Source of the DNA: Ensifer adhaerens
GTDB taxonomy: Bacteria > Pseudomonadota > Alphaproteobacteria > Rhizobiales > Rhizobiaceae
Direction of reading: 5' to 3'
Length of the DNA: 64,000 nt
Assembly (NCBI RefSeq): GCF_002007205.1
Contig: NZ_LAZS01000011.1
Location: forward strand, 124,001 to 188,000
Shown here one piece after another: positions 52,082 through 59,643 of this stretch (the first letter of the stretch is position 1; each line of letters opens with the position of its first letter). The notes beneath the pieces are model-generated. The model was not told where the DNA came from, ran no database searches, and was given only the letters and a program-made list of their open reading frames with translations. Made by a program: the position numbers and the translations under genes.

Positions 52082-53496
52082 CGAAGAAAGAGAATTTGCC
52101 GGCCTCGCGTGAGGCACACTCACTGGTGGCAAAGGACGACCGCTCGACCTTGCCCGCAATCCCTGAACGACCGCACCCGCTGCATGGGCTGGATACGGAT
52201 GCCGAGAGCAGCGCCTCGGCGCCGCTGCGCGGCGTGGTCCTTGCGGGCATGACGACGATCCTCGTCGCCTTCGGCGGCTTTTTCGGCTGGGCCTTTTCGA
52301 CCGAGCTCAGCAGTGCCTCGGTCGCGACCGGCACAATCGTGGTCGATTCGAAACGCAAGACTGTGAGCCACTTCGAAGGCGGCATCCTCGACCGCCTCCT
52401 GGTCCAGGAAGGCGACCGCGTCACACTCGGCCAGCCGCTGATCAAGCTTGCCGACACCCGCGCCCGATCCGATCTCCAGGCGCTGGAAAGCCGGCGCCTC
52501 GGCCTGATCGCAAAGCTCGCCCGCCTCAAGGCGGAGCAGACGGAATCCGCGCAGATAGATTTTCCCGACGAGCTCAAGGGTACGTCGGAAGCGGCCGCCG
52601 ACGACGCAGTGAAGGCGGAGACAAACTTCTTCGAGCGGCGGCGCGAGGCGAAAGCCGGCCGCCTCGAGGTTCAGGGCAAGACCATCGAGGAGTTTTCGGA
52701 AAAAGCAAAGTCGCTCACCGAACAGATAAGGGCGACCGATCGCCAGATCGAACTGATCACCGAGCAGCGCACCGCAATCGCAACGCTGGTGGCCAAGGAG
52801 TTTGCCCAGCGCTCGAAGCTGATCGAAATCGATGCCAAGCTCAGCGAGCTTGCCGCATCACGCGGCGAGCTTGCGGGCAACAAGGCCCAGGCCGAAAAGG
52901 CGGAAGCCGGAGCGGAACTCGGTCTGACCGGTATCGAGAACGACTTCCAGTCGGAGATCGCCGGCGAAATCACCACGTCACGCCTCGAGCTTGCCGATGT
53001 GCGGCAGAAGCTCGTCGCGGCCAAGGACGTCTTGAGCCGCCTCGAAATCCGCTCGCCGCAAAGCGGGATCGTCACCAATATTCAGCTGCGAACGCCGGGC
53101 AGCGCCGTCTCGGCCGGCCAGCCATTGCTCGACATCGTGCCGGAGGACGAGCCTCTTCTCGTCGAGATGCATGTCGGCACCCGAGACATCGACAGCATCG
53201 GCATCGGTTCCAAGACGCAGATCCGGCTGACAGCCTACAACCAGCGCTCGCACCTGCCGCTCGACGGCGAGATCAGCTACGTCGCAGCCGATCAATCGGT
53301 CGATGACAAGTCGAACGTCTCCTATTACGTGGCGCGCGCCCGCATTGCACCGGCGTCGCTCACCGCCAACCCGGATATTCGCCTCTATCCCGGCATGCCG
53401 GCGGAGGTGCTGATCGTGCACAAGCCGCGCTCGGCGATCGACTACATGGTCTCGCCGATCGCCGAGAGTCTGAATCGGTCGTTCCGGGAAGACTGA
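52078..53496 (+). CDS. wgdB: Type I secretion membrane-fusion protein (HlyD family)
   Basis: The 472-residue protein has one N-terminal membrane helix (about 54-76: VVLAGMTTILVAFGGFFGWA). A lipoyl/barrel region follows (TIVVDSKRKTVSHFEGGILD, LVQEGDRVTLGQPLIKL), then long coiled coils (about 125-310) and a C-terminal HlyD domain (RLEIRSPQSGIVTNIQL, GMPAEVLIVHKPRSAIDYMV). It corresponds to ExpD2. It should connect the ABC exporter WgdA to an outer-membrane TolC-type channel that is not encoded in the window. The start overlaps wgdA by 4 bases. A strong terminator follows. Confidence 0.93.
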   Translation: MTKKENLPASREAHSLVAKDDRSTLPAIPERPHPLHGLDTDAESSASAPLRGVVLAGMTTILVAFGGFFGWAFSTELSSASVATGTIVVDSKRKTVSHFEGGILDRLLVQEGDRVTLGQPLIKLADTRARSDLQALESRRLGLIAKLARLKAEQTESAQIDFPDELKGTSEAAADDAVKAETNFFERRREAKAGRLEVQGKTIEEFSEKAKSLTEQIRATDRQIELITEQRTAIATLVAKEFAQRSKLIEIDAKLSELAASRGELAGNKAQAEKAEAGAELGLTGIENDFQSEIAGEITTSRLELADVRQKLVAAKDVLSRLEIRSPQSGIVTNIQLRTPGSAVSAGQPLLDIVPEDEPLLVEMHVGTRDIDSIGIGSKTQIRLTAYNQRSHLPLDGEISYVAADQSVDDKSNVSYYVARARIAPASLTANPDIRLYPGMPAEVLIVHKPRSAIDYMVSPIAESLNRSFRED

Positions 53497-53521
53497 TCAA
53501 GAAGAGCCTGAAGCCACAAAC

Positions 53522-53553
53522 GCCGGCGAAATTCAATTTCGCCGGCAATTTGT
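53522..53553 (+). terminator. Rho-independent-type terminator after wgdB
   Basis: GCCGGCGAAAT (53522-53532) and ATTTCGCCGGC (53536-53546) form a perfect 11-bp stem with the loop TCA, followed by AATTTGTTT. It lies 25 bases after the wgdB stop and separates wgdA-B from wgeA. Confidence 0.8.
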
Positions 53554-53566
53554 TTCTAATTTTGAA
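53554..53566. promoter_or_regulatory. Putative weaker WggR operator upstream of wgeA
   Basis: TTC-TAATTTT-GAA (53554-53566) repeats the spacing and the TTTTGAA half of the two stronger sites but has fewer flanking matches. It lies 8 bases after the wgdB terminator and 244 bases upstream of the wgeA start. Assignment is by pattern only. Confidence 0.5.
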
Positions 53567-53809
53567 TTTATTTCTAAGTAATACCAAAATCAATACCCCC
53601 TTAGATCTCGGGGATAATCATCAAACTGATACAAGATATACATCGTAGGTAGAAGATAATAATACAGTGCATCTGATTTTATTTCTTTTTTGCTGTTGCC
53701 ATATGTTTTTTTGCAGTGCAATGTCGCCGCGCTCGCCACCGGTTTGAGACCGGGGATGAGCGCAAGCAACAACCAAGATGACGTAAGCAACAACTAAGAG
53801 GAGTAGCAT

Positions 53810-54469
53810 ATGGCCACGTTGGAAGGCGGCGCGTATGATGACGCCCTTTTTGGCTCGCGCTTCGACGACTTCATCCATGCCCGCGGTGGCGATGACTTCG
53901 TGAACGGAGGCAATGGCGACGACACCATTTTCGGTGACGAAGGTGATGACATGCTGTTCGGCGGAAACGGGAACGATACCCTGTTCGGCGGCTGGGGCAG
54001 CGATGTAATCCATGGCGACAACGGGAATGATATCCTGTTCGGCGGCCATGGCGACGACCTGCTCTACGGCGACAAGGGGAATGACATCCTCATGGGCGGC
54101 GACGGCAGCGATCTGCTGATGGGCGGCAAGGGCAGCGACATCCTGTTCGGTGGTGCCGGCAACGACATCATCAACGGCGGTCAGGGCGATGACCTGATGA
54201 CCGGCGGCGAAGGCAGCGACGTGTTCGTGTTCGACGGTGGTGGCGGCAACGACGTCATCCTCGACTTCACGCCCGGCGAAGACCTGCTGCAGATCTCGAA
54301 GGACATCAACGGTCTCGACATTTCTTCTCCGGAAGATCTGGCATCGCGCGTCACCCAGGTTGGTGGCAATGTCGTGATCGACTTCGGCCATGGCGATACG
54401 CTGACGCTCGTCAATGCGGACGCCGACGATATCCAGGCCAACCCGAACCACTACTTCACGATCCATTGA
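53810..54469 (+). CDS. wgeA: Secreted RTX calcium-binding protein of the galactoglucan locus
   Basis: The 219-residue acidic protein has about 13 consecutive RTX nonapeptides (for example GDDTIFGDE, GNDTLFGGW, GNDILFGGH, GSDLLMGGK, GNDIINGGQ) over residues about 8-140. A C-terminal beta domain of about 70 residues follows (VFVFDGGGGNDVILDFTPGE...DTLTLVNADADDIQ). This C-terminus is the usual uncleaved secretion signal region. It corresponds to ExpE1, a NodO-like protein essential for galactoglucan secretion in S. meliloti. It should be exported by WgdA-WgdB and fold on binding calcium outside the cell. The ATG follows AGAGGAG. A hairpin downstream suggests it is expressed above the rest of the operon. 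Confidence 0.93.
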   Translation: MATLEGGAYDDALFGSRFDDFIHARGGDDFVNGGNGDDTIFGDEGDDMLFGGNGNDTLFGGWGSDVIHGDNGNDILFGGHGDDLLYGDKGNDILMGGDGSDLLMGGKGSDILFGGAGNDIINGGQGDDLMTGGEGSDVFVFDGGGGNDVILDFTPGEDLLQISKDINGLDISSPEDLASRVTQVGGNVVIDFGHGDTLTLVNADADDIQANPNHYFTIH

Positions 54470-54480
54470 GATTGACCGGC

Positions 54481-54506
54481 GCGCCCCACTTCCTCCCGTG
54501 GGGCGC
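54481..54506 (+). terminator. Partial terminator between wgeA and wgeB
   Basis: GCGCCCCAC (54481-54489) and GTGGGGCGC (54498-54506) form a perfect 9-bp stem with an 8-base loop, followed by a pyrimidine-rich stretch. It lies 11 bases after wgeA and 28 bases before wgeB. It probably lets wgeA be made in excess over the downstream genes. Confidence 0.65.
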
Positions 54507-54534
54507 CCTCCCTTCTGTCTTCCAGGAGTAGCGC

Positions 54535-56790
54535 GTGACGGCAGACGACCGTATCAGGAGCTTCGGCCTCGACTTCACAAGCGCCGCGGCATTCAGGCTC
54601 GGCTTCGACGTTGCTGTGCTGATCTGGGACGCCCCGTCCGAACTCTCGCCAAAAACCAAATACGCGCTTGCCGCGTCGCGGTCGCTCGTACCGCTCGTCA
54701 GCATGGCGCTTCCCCGCAGCCAAGGCGGCGGCCAAAGGATCTTCTGGGCGATGCGCCCCGGAAATGAGCGCGAGCTCGCCGAAATCGCCGCGGACGGAGA
54801 GGTCCTGCAGACGGTGGTTCTGGAACCGACACCCAGGCTCCCCTTCCTCGATCTCGCGGCCCAACTTTCCGATCTTCAGCCCGAAGGTCGCCTCAAGTTT
54901 CTCAACAACCTGCTGACGGTTTGGCGAAGCGCGTTTCGCCTGTCTCGCGACGAGTTCTTCATCGGCCTTGTCGATGACGTGATCCACGCCCTGAACCTTG
55001 GGCAACGCCCCGCGACCATTGCCTGTCGGCTCGCGCATGGGCGCTATCTGGCAGAGACGACCGTCAATGCCGAACTTGGCGAAATCAGCGCGATCTACGC
55101 CCTCAGCGCCGAGGCGGTTCTGCCGTTGCCGCAGCAATTTGCCGTGACGGGCCGTGCGGAGCGCGGCCAACGTCGCTGCAATTTCATTCTTGAGACGCCC
55201 CGCGCGCCTCAGGCCCTCTCGCTCATCATCATGGGAAAGCGCGGGATTGCCGTGCGTGAGCTTTCGCCTCGCGGCTCCCGGTATCCAAGCCTTCAGCAAT
55301 GGTGGCCCGAGCATGGTGCAGCACCGGGTCTGCGCGAATTCGTCGTGCGCTCCCTGAGCGAGCTTCCCGAAAGCGGTACGGCCCTTGCGATCGACCTGCA
55401 GCTTCGCTCCGCCCTGCCGGCAAAACAGGCGGGCAAGTCCCCGCTCCATCCGGGCGCCGAGATCGATCTTGCGCTTGCGATGTCGGATGGCCTGCTCGTC
55501 GGCGGCTGGACGCGGGACGCAACCGGCGTCCTTGCCGGGATCGACTATCTGCAGGAAGACGGCACGGCCTTGCCGCTCGACGGCAACTGGTATGAGTTTC
55601 CGGGCTGGGCCCGCGGCGCAGAAGAAGGCTCGAAGACCGACGTGACCGGCTTTGTCAGCTGGCTGCCGATGCGCGAACCGCTTGGGGCCCTCCTCCAGCC
55701 GCGCTTCCAGATGCGGCTTGCGTCGGGGGCGGTCAAGCCGCTGGTACCGAAGCCGCAACCCTTCGACCCTGCAACGCAGCGCAATCGCATCCTGCGCGCC
55801 GTCCCGCCGCAGCACGCCAACGATCAGGCGTTCCGCACGATCCTCGCGCCGGCGCTCAAGGATGTGGAGCAGAGACTGGGCAAGACGATCCGGGTCGAGC
55901 AGACCAAGGACTTCGGCCCGATAATGGCCGCGCCTCTCGTCTCGATCGTCGTTCCGCTCTACCGCGTGCTCGATTTCCTGCGGTTCCAGCTGTCCGGTCT
56001 TGCGACCGATCCCTTCGTCGCGGCCAATGCCGAGATCATCTACGTGCTCGATTCCCCCGAGATCCATGATGAGACGGAGCATCTGCTCGGCGGCTTCCAT
56101 CTGCTTCACGGTCTTTCGATGAAGCTCGTGGTGATGAACCGCAATGGCGGCTATGCCCGCGCCTGCAACGCCGGCGCACGCTTTGCCCGCGGTTCCGTCA
56201 TCGTCATGCTCAACTCGGACGTCGTCCCTTGCGGGCCCGGCTGGCTGGAAAAGCTCGCGCGGCCGGTGCTGAAGGAAAAGTCGATCGGCGCCATCGGGCC
56301 GAAGCTCCTGTTCGAGGACGGCTCGCTGCAGCATGCAGGCCTTTATTTCGGCCGCAACAAGCAGGACATCTGGCTCAATCACCATTTCTACAAGGGCATG
56401 CCGGGCGCCTATGCGCCGGCGCAGGAAATGCGCAGCGTGCCCGGCGTGACCGGCGCCTGCCAGGTGATGCGCCGGGAGGTGTGGGACCTCGTCGGCGGTT
56501 ATGCCGAGGACTTCGTGATCGGCGACTACGAGGACAGCGATCTCTGCCTCAAGATCCGCCGAGCCGGTTTCGACATCATCTATGAGCCGGCCGCCTGTCT
56601 TTATCATCTCGAGCGGCGGTCGATCAGCCGCAGCCAGGATTACACGCGCGGCGTCGCCAGCCAGTACAATGCATGGCTGCACACCGAACGCTGGAACCAG
56701 GACATCACTGAACTGATGCCATCCTACCTCGGCGCCGAAGAGGCGGCAGCGCCGAGCACCCGCAAGCCTGCCGCCAGGAGCGCCGCATGA
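54535..56790 (+). CDS. wgeB: Large glycosyltransferase of the galactoglucan locus (accessory region + GT2)
   Basis: The 751-residue protein starts at GTG 54535 (AGGAG at 54523-54527). The C-terminal third (about 468-705) is GT2: VSIVVPLYRVLDFLRFQLSG, NRNGGYARACNAGARFARGS, the NSD metal motif (IVMLNSDVVPCG), VTGACQVMRREVWDLVGGYA and IGDYEDSDLCLKIRRAGF. The N-terminal 460 residues have no catalytic motif that I recognise. Around residues 315-415 they contain a GGW-TRD...TGFVSWL segment that resembles repeated segments in WgeE and WgeF. It corresponds to ExpE2 and probably transfers galactose or glucose. The stop overlaps wgeC by 4 bases. Confidence 0.9.
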   Translation: MTADDRIRSFGLDFTSAAAFRLGFDVAVLIWDAPSELSPKTKYALAASRSLVPLVSMALPRSQGGGQRIFWAMRPGNERELAEIAADGEVLQTVVLEPTPRLPFLDLAAQLSDLQPEGRLKFLNNLLTVWRSAFRLSRDEFFIGLVDDVIHALNLGQRPATIACRLAHGRYLAETTVNAELGEISAIYALSAEAVLPLPQQFAVTGRAERGQRRCNFILETPRAPQALSLIIMGKRGIAVRELSPRGSRYPSLQQWWPEHGAAPGLREFVVRSLSELPESGTALAIDLQLRSALPAKQAGKSPLHPGAEIDLALAMSDGLLVGGWTRDATGVLAGIDYLQEDGTALPLDGNWYEFPGWARGAEEGSKTDVTGFVSWLPMREPLGALLQPRFQMRLASGAVKPLVPKPQPFDPATQRNRILRAVPPQHANDQAFRTILAPALKDVEQRLGKTIRVEQTKDFGPIMAAPLVSIVVPLYRVLDFLRFQLSGLATDPFVAANAEIIYVLDSPEIHDETEHLLGGFHLLHGLSMKLVVMNRNGGYARACNAGARFARGSVIVMLNSDVVPCGPGWLEKLARPVLKEKSIGAIGPKLLFEDGSLQHAGLYFGRNKQDIWLNHHFYKGMPGAYAPAQEMRSVPGVTGACQVMRREVWDLVGGYAEDFVIGDYEDSDLCLKIRRAGFDIIYEPAACLYHLERRSISRSQDYTRGVASQYNAWLHTERWNQDITELMPSYLGAEEAAAPSTRKPAARSAA

Positions 56791-57632
56791 ACCAGCCCGC
56801 ACTTCGTCACGCAGACAACCTGCAGATGGCCTGGCAACAGAACGACGACCGTATCGAAGGCATGCTTCAGACGGTGCTCGCCAATCGTTTCCTGCCGCAG
56901 CCGGACAAGGACAGCGTCTTCGTCGGAGATGGCAATTACCGGGCCGTCGGCGCGGAATTCCTCGGCCACTTCATCCGCATGGGTGGACTGCAGCCGGCAA
57001 GCAGCGTGCTCGATATCGGCAGCGGCATCGGCCGCATGGCGGTTCCGCTCACCCAGTATCTCGATAGCGACCACGGGCGCTATGTCGGCATCGACCCGGT
57101 GGAAGGCGGCGTCACCTGGTGCCGTCAATCGGTCACGCCTGTCTATCCAAACTTCACCTTCCAGCACGTGGACATCGCCAACGAACTCTACAATCCCGCA
57201 GGCAGGATCAACGGCAAGGCGCTGAAGCTGCCCTATCCGGACCGCCAGTTCGACTTCGCCATCATGACGTCGATCGTTACCCATCTGCCGCCGGACGAAG
57301 TGCTCGTCTATTTCAGCGAGATCAACCGGATGCTGAAGCCTGGCGGACGGCTCTTCGTCACGGCTTTCGTGGTCGACGCCATCGCCGCCAAGGACGAACA
57401 CGGCCGACGGGATCAGCGCCTTGCCTTCAACCGCAGCGGCGACGGCCCCTGCTGGTTCGTGCCCGGCCTGCCGCCGCTGGCGGCCGTCGGCTTCGACGAC
57501 GGTTTCCTCGACAGGGCATTGGAGCGGGCAGGCTTTACGACGGTTCTGAAATCGCTCGGTCACTGGCGGGGACAGAGCGCCGGTCACTATCAGGATGTCT
57601 TCGTCGCCGAGCGCCGGAGTGTGGGCGGATGA
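56787..57632 (+). CDS. wgeC: SAM-dependent methyltransferase-like protein
   Basis: The 281-residue protein has a class I methyltransferase core: motif I SVLDIGSGIGRMAVPL, motif II-type YVGIDPVEGGV, FDFAIMTSIVTHLPPDEV and LKPGGRLFVTAFV. It corresponds by position to ExpE3. A methyl group is not part of the described S. meliloti galactoglucan repeat, so it might act on a lipid carrier, a chain end or a protein; methylation of the chain end to limit length is one possibility. The ATG overlaps the wgeB stop (ATGA) and the stop overlaps wgeD in the same way. This shows a tightly coupled operon. Confidence 0.88.
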   Translation: MNQPALRHADNLQMAWQQNDDRIEGMLQTVLANRFLPQPDKDSVFVGDGNYRAVGAEFLGHFIRMGGLQPASSVLDIGSGIGRMAVPLTQYLDSDHGRYVGIDPVEGGVTWCRQSVTPVYPNFTFQHVDIANELYNPAGRINGKALKLPYPDRQFDFAIMTSIVTHLPPDEVLVYFSEINRMLKPGGRLFVTAFVVDAIAAKDEHGRRDQRLAFNRSGDGPCWFVPGLPPLAAVGFDDGFLDRALERAGFTTVLKSLGHWRGQSAGHYQDVFVAERRSVGG

Positions 57633-58891
57633 AGAAGCGCATCCTGGTTGCCGCGCACAATCATCCCGCACTCCATCCAGGGGGCACCGAAATCTTCGCG
57701 CACGACCTCTTCCGCGCCTATCAGCGGGCCGGTCACGAAGTTCTGTTTCTTGGCGCCACCAACCAGACCCACCGCCAGGTGCGGCCGGGCACCAGCTTTC
57801 AGGCGATCGGTCCTGAGGGCGACGAGGTGCTGTTGTGGTCCGGCCATTTCGATCGCTTCTTCATGAGCCAGATCGACCTTTATGGCGTCGTGCCAGACCT
57901 CACCGAGCTCCTGCGCGATTTCCGGCCGGATGTGGTTCATATCCACCATCTGCTGCTGCTCGGCGCCGAGTTTCCGCACATCGTCCGCCGCACCTTGCCC
58001 GACTGCCGGATCGTGATGACGCTGCACGACTACTACCCGCTTTGCCATCACGACGGGTTGATGGTGCGCACCAGCGGCAAGGAACTTTGTCACAAATCGA
58101 GCCCCGACCGTTGCCACAGCTGCTTCAAGGACATTCCGCTCGATCGTTTCGTGCTGCGCGAAGAGCATCTGAAGGCGTTGCTCAGAACCGTCGATCGTTT
58201 CATCTCGCCGAGCCAGTTCTTGAGGCAGCGCTTCATCGACTGGGGTCTTGACGGCGACCAGATCGACGTGATTGCCAACGGGCTACCACCGCGAGACGCG
58301 CCATCGCGCAAGGGCCAGCCGGAAAACGATCGGCCGGTCTTCGGCTATTTCGGCAACCTCAATCCCTGGAAGGGCACTTCCGTCCTGCTGGAAGCTGCGC
58401 GGCAACTGATCGACGAGGGCCTGCGCTTTGAGCTTCGGGTCCACGGGGGCGCTCCCTTCCAGGCCGACAGTTTCAAGGACGAAATCGCCCGGCTTTTCAA
58501 GAAGACGGCGCCTTCCGTCCAGCAACGCGGCGCCTACAGGCGGGAAGATATCGCCGAACTCATCGCCGCGGTCGATTGCACCATCGTGCCTTCGATCTGG
58601 TGGGAGAACGCGCCGCTGGTCATCGGCGAGGCGCAGTCGCAGCGAAAGCCCGTTATCGCCAGCAATATCGGCGGGATGGCCGAAATGGTCCAGGATGGCG
58701 TCAACGGCATCACCGTTTCGCCCAACGATCCGCGTGCGCTTGCCGCCGCCATGCGGCGCATCGCGGAAAACCCGGATCTTCGCCGCCGTCTTTCGGCAAA
58801 TGCCCGCAAGCCCAATGATATCGACACCACGGCCCGGCGCTATCTTGCGCTCATCGACGCGATCGAGCCCAGAGAAACCGCCGCGGCCTAG
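57629..58891 (+). CDS. wgeD: Glycosyltransferase, family 4
   Basis: The 420-residue protein begins KKRILVAAHNHPALHPGGTE. It contains FRPDVVHIHHLLLLGAEFPH, GYFGNLNPWKGTSVLLEAAR and VPSIWWENAPLVIGEAQSQR, which carries the conserved E of the GT4 motif, then PVIASNIGGMAEMVQDGVNG. An insertion with two pairs of cysteines (KELCHKSSPDRCHSCFKDI) is shared with WgeG. It corresponds to ExpE4. It probably transfers one of the galactoglucan sugars. The start at 57629 overlaps the wgeC stop (ATGA). Confidence 0.9.
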   Translation: MKKRILVAAHNHPALHPGGTEIFAHDLFRAYQRAGHEVLFLGATNQTHRQVRPGTSFQAIGPEGDEVLLWSGHFDRFFMSQIDLYGVVPDLTELLRDFRPDVVHIHHLLLLGAEFPHIVRRTLPDCRIVMTLHDYYPLCHHDGLMVRTSGKELCHKSSPDRCHSCFKDIPLDRFVLREEHLKALLRTVDRFISPSQFLRQRFIDWGLDGDQIDVIANGLPPRDAPSRKGQPENDRPVFGYFGNLNPWKGTSVLLEAARQLIDEGLRFELRVHGGAPFQADSFKDEIARLFKKTAPSVQQRGAYRREDIAELIAAVDCTIVPSIWWENAPLVIGEAQSQRKPVIASNIGGMAEMVQDGVNGITVSPNDPRALAAAMRRIAENPDLRRRLSANARKPNDIDTTARRYLALIDAIEPRETAAA

Positions 58892-58901
58892 AGGAATGAC
58901 C

Positions 58902-59633
58902 ATGTCTGTAGCAGCCGACAAACCAGACGTCGCACCGGAACAAAACAATGCAAAGCCGCTGAAGGGACGCGTGGACGCGATCGACCAGGGCCGCGTCTTC
59001 GGCTGGGCGTTCGATCCGGAGACCCCCGAAAAGAGGCTGGCCATCCGCGTGCTTCTCGACGGCAAGGTGATCGCCGAGGCGCTCGCCGACCGCAACCGGC
59101 CAGATCTGAAACGCAACGGCATCGGCGACGGCAACCACGCCTTCGAGATCGCATTGCCTGAAATGGCCAATGCGCGCGCCGGCGAACTCGTCGTGCTTGC
59201 GGCGACCGACAAGGGCGGCGAACTGCCGCTTCGTGTCCCAAAGCCCGACGAACAGGCCGCCGAAGCCCTGATCGCCGCGCCGCTTGCAAAAGTGCTCGAC
59301 AAGCTCGACGTGCTGATGGCGGCGCAGCGGCAGTTGCAGGTTTCTCAACGCTCCGCCTTGCGGTCGAAGGTGGATGGCGCCGAGGACGACGACATTCCCG
59401 GACTTGCTGCAATCAGCGAAGACGTCGCGAGCCTGCGAGGAGAAATCACCCAGCGACTGACCGATCTCGACGTCCACCTGATGCGGCTCGATGGCGTGGT
59501 CGCCGGCATGGAAAAGAGCCTCAACGCGCTCAAGCAACGTTCGAACGGCGATCTGAAGCCGGCGTTTCTGCTTCTCTTCGTCCTTGCGGGCTTTGCCGCG
59601 GGCGCGATTCTTTCCGTCTTCCTCCGGGCCTGA
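58902..59633 (+). CDS. wgeE: Membrane-anchored accessory protein with a GWAFDP-type domain
   Basis: The 243-residue protein has an N-terminal beta-rich module (GRVDAIDQGRVFGWAFDPET, LLDGKVIAEALADRNRPDL, IGDGNHAFEIALP; residues about 22-86). A central region with a coiled-coil look follows (about 110-210), then one C-terminal membrane helix (LLFVLAGFAAGAILSVFLRA). It has no signal peptide and so is probably tail-anchored with the domain in the cytosol. The N-terminal module resembles a domain I know from many alphaproteobacterial glycosyltransferase-associated proteins but cannot name. It corresponds to ExpE5 by position. The start at 58902 has GAGGAA 5 bases upstream. Confidence 0.78.
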   Translation: MSVAADKPDVAPEQNNAKPLKGRVDAIDQGRVFGWAFDPETPEKRLAIRVLLDGKVIAEALADRNRPDLKRNGIGDGNHAFEIALPEMANARAGELVVLAATDKGGELPLRVPKPDEQAAEALIAAPLAKVLDKLDVLMAAQRQLQVSQRSALRSKVDGAEDDDIPGLAAISEDVASLRGEITQRLTDLDVHLMRLDGVVAGMEKSLNALKQRSNGDLKPAFLLLFVLAGFAAGAILSVFLRA

Positions 59634-59643
59634 GGCGTAACTC

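Larger units (their letters stand above)
53497..53809. promoter_or_regulatory. Control region upstream of wgeA
   Basis: The 313-base gap holds the wgdB terminator (53522-53546), a putative WggR half-dyad (53554-53566) and an AT-rich stretch (53600-53715) that probably includes the wgeA promoter. The leader ends in AGAGGAG just before the wgeA ATG. No small gene was recognised. Confidence 0.6.

Noticed and set aside
50195-52159. 654-codon minus-strand frame
   Set aside because: It is antisense to wgdA and covers the wgdA promoter dyad; the product is rich in histidine and arginine with no domain.
53830-54240. Tandem DNA repeat or CRISPR-like array
   Set aside because: The periodic GGC-GG-GA-CGAC sequence is in frame and encodes RTX nonapeptides; unit sequences vary and there are no spacers.
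54451-56802. 783-codon minus-strand frame
   Set aside because: It is antisense to wgeB and has no recognisable protein features.
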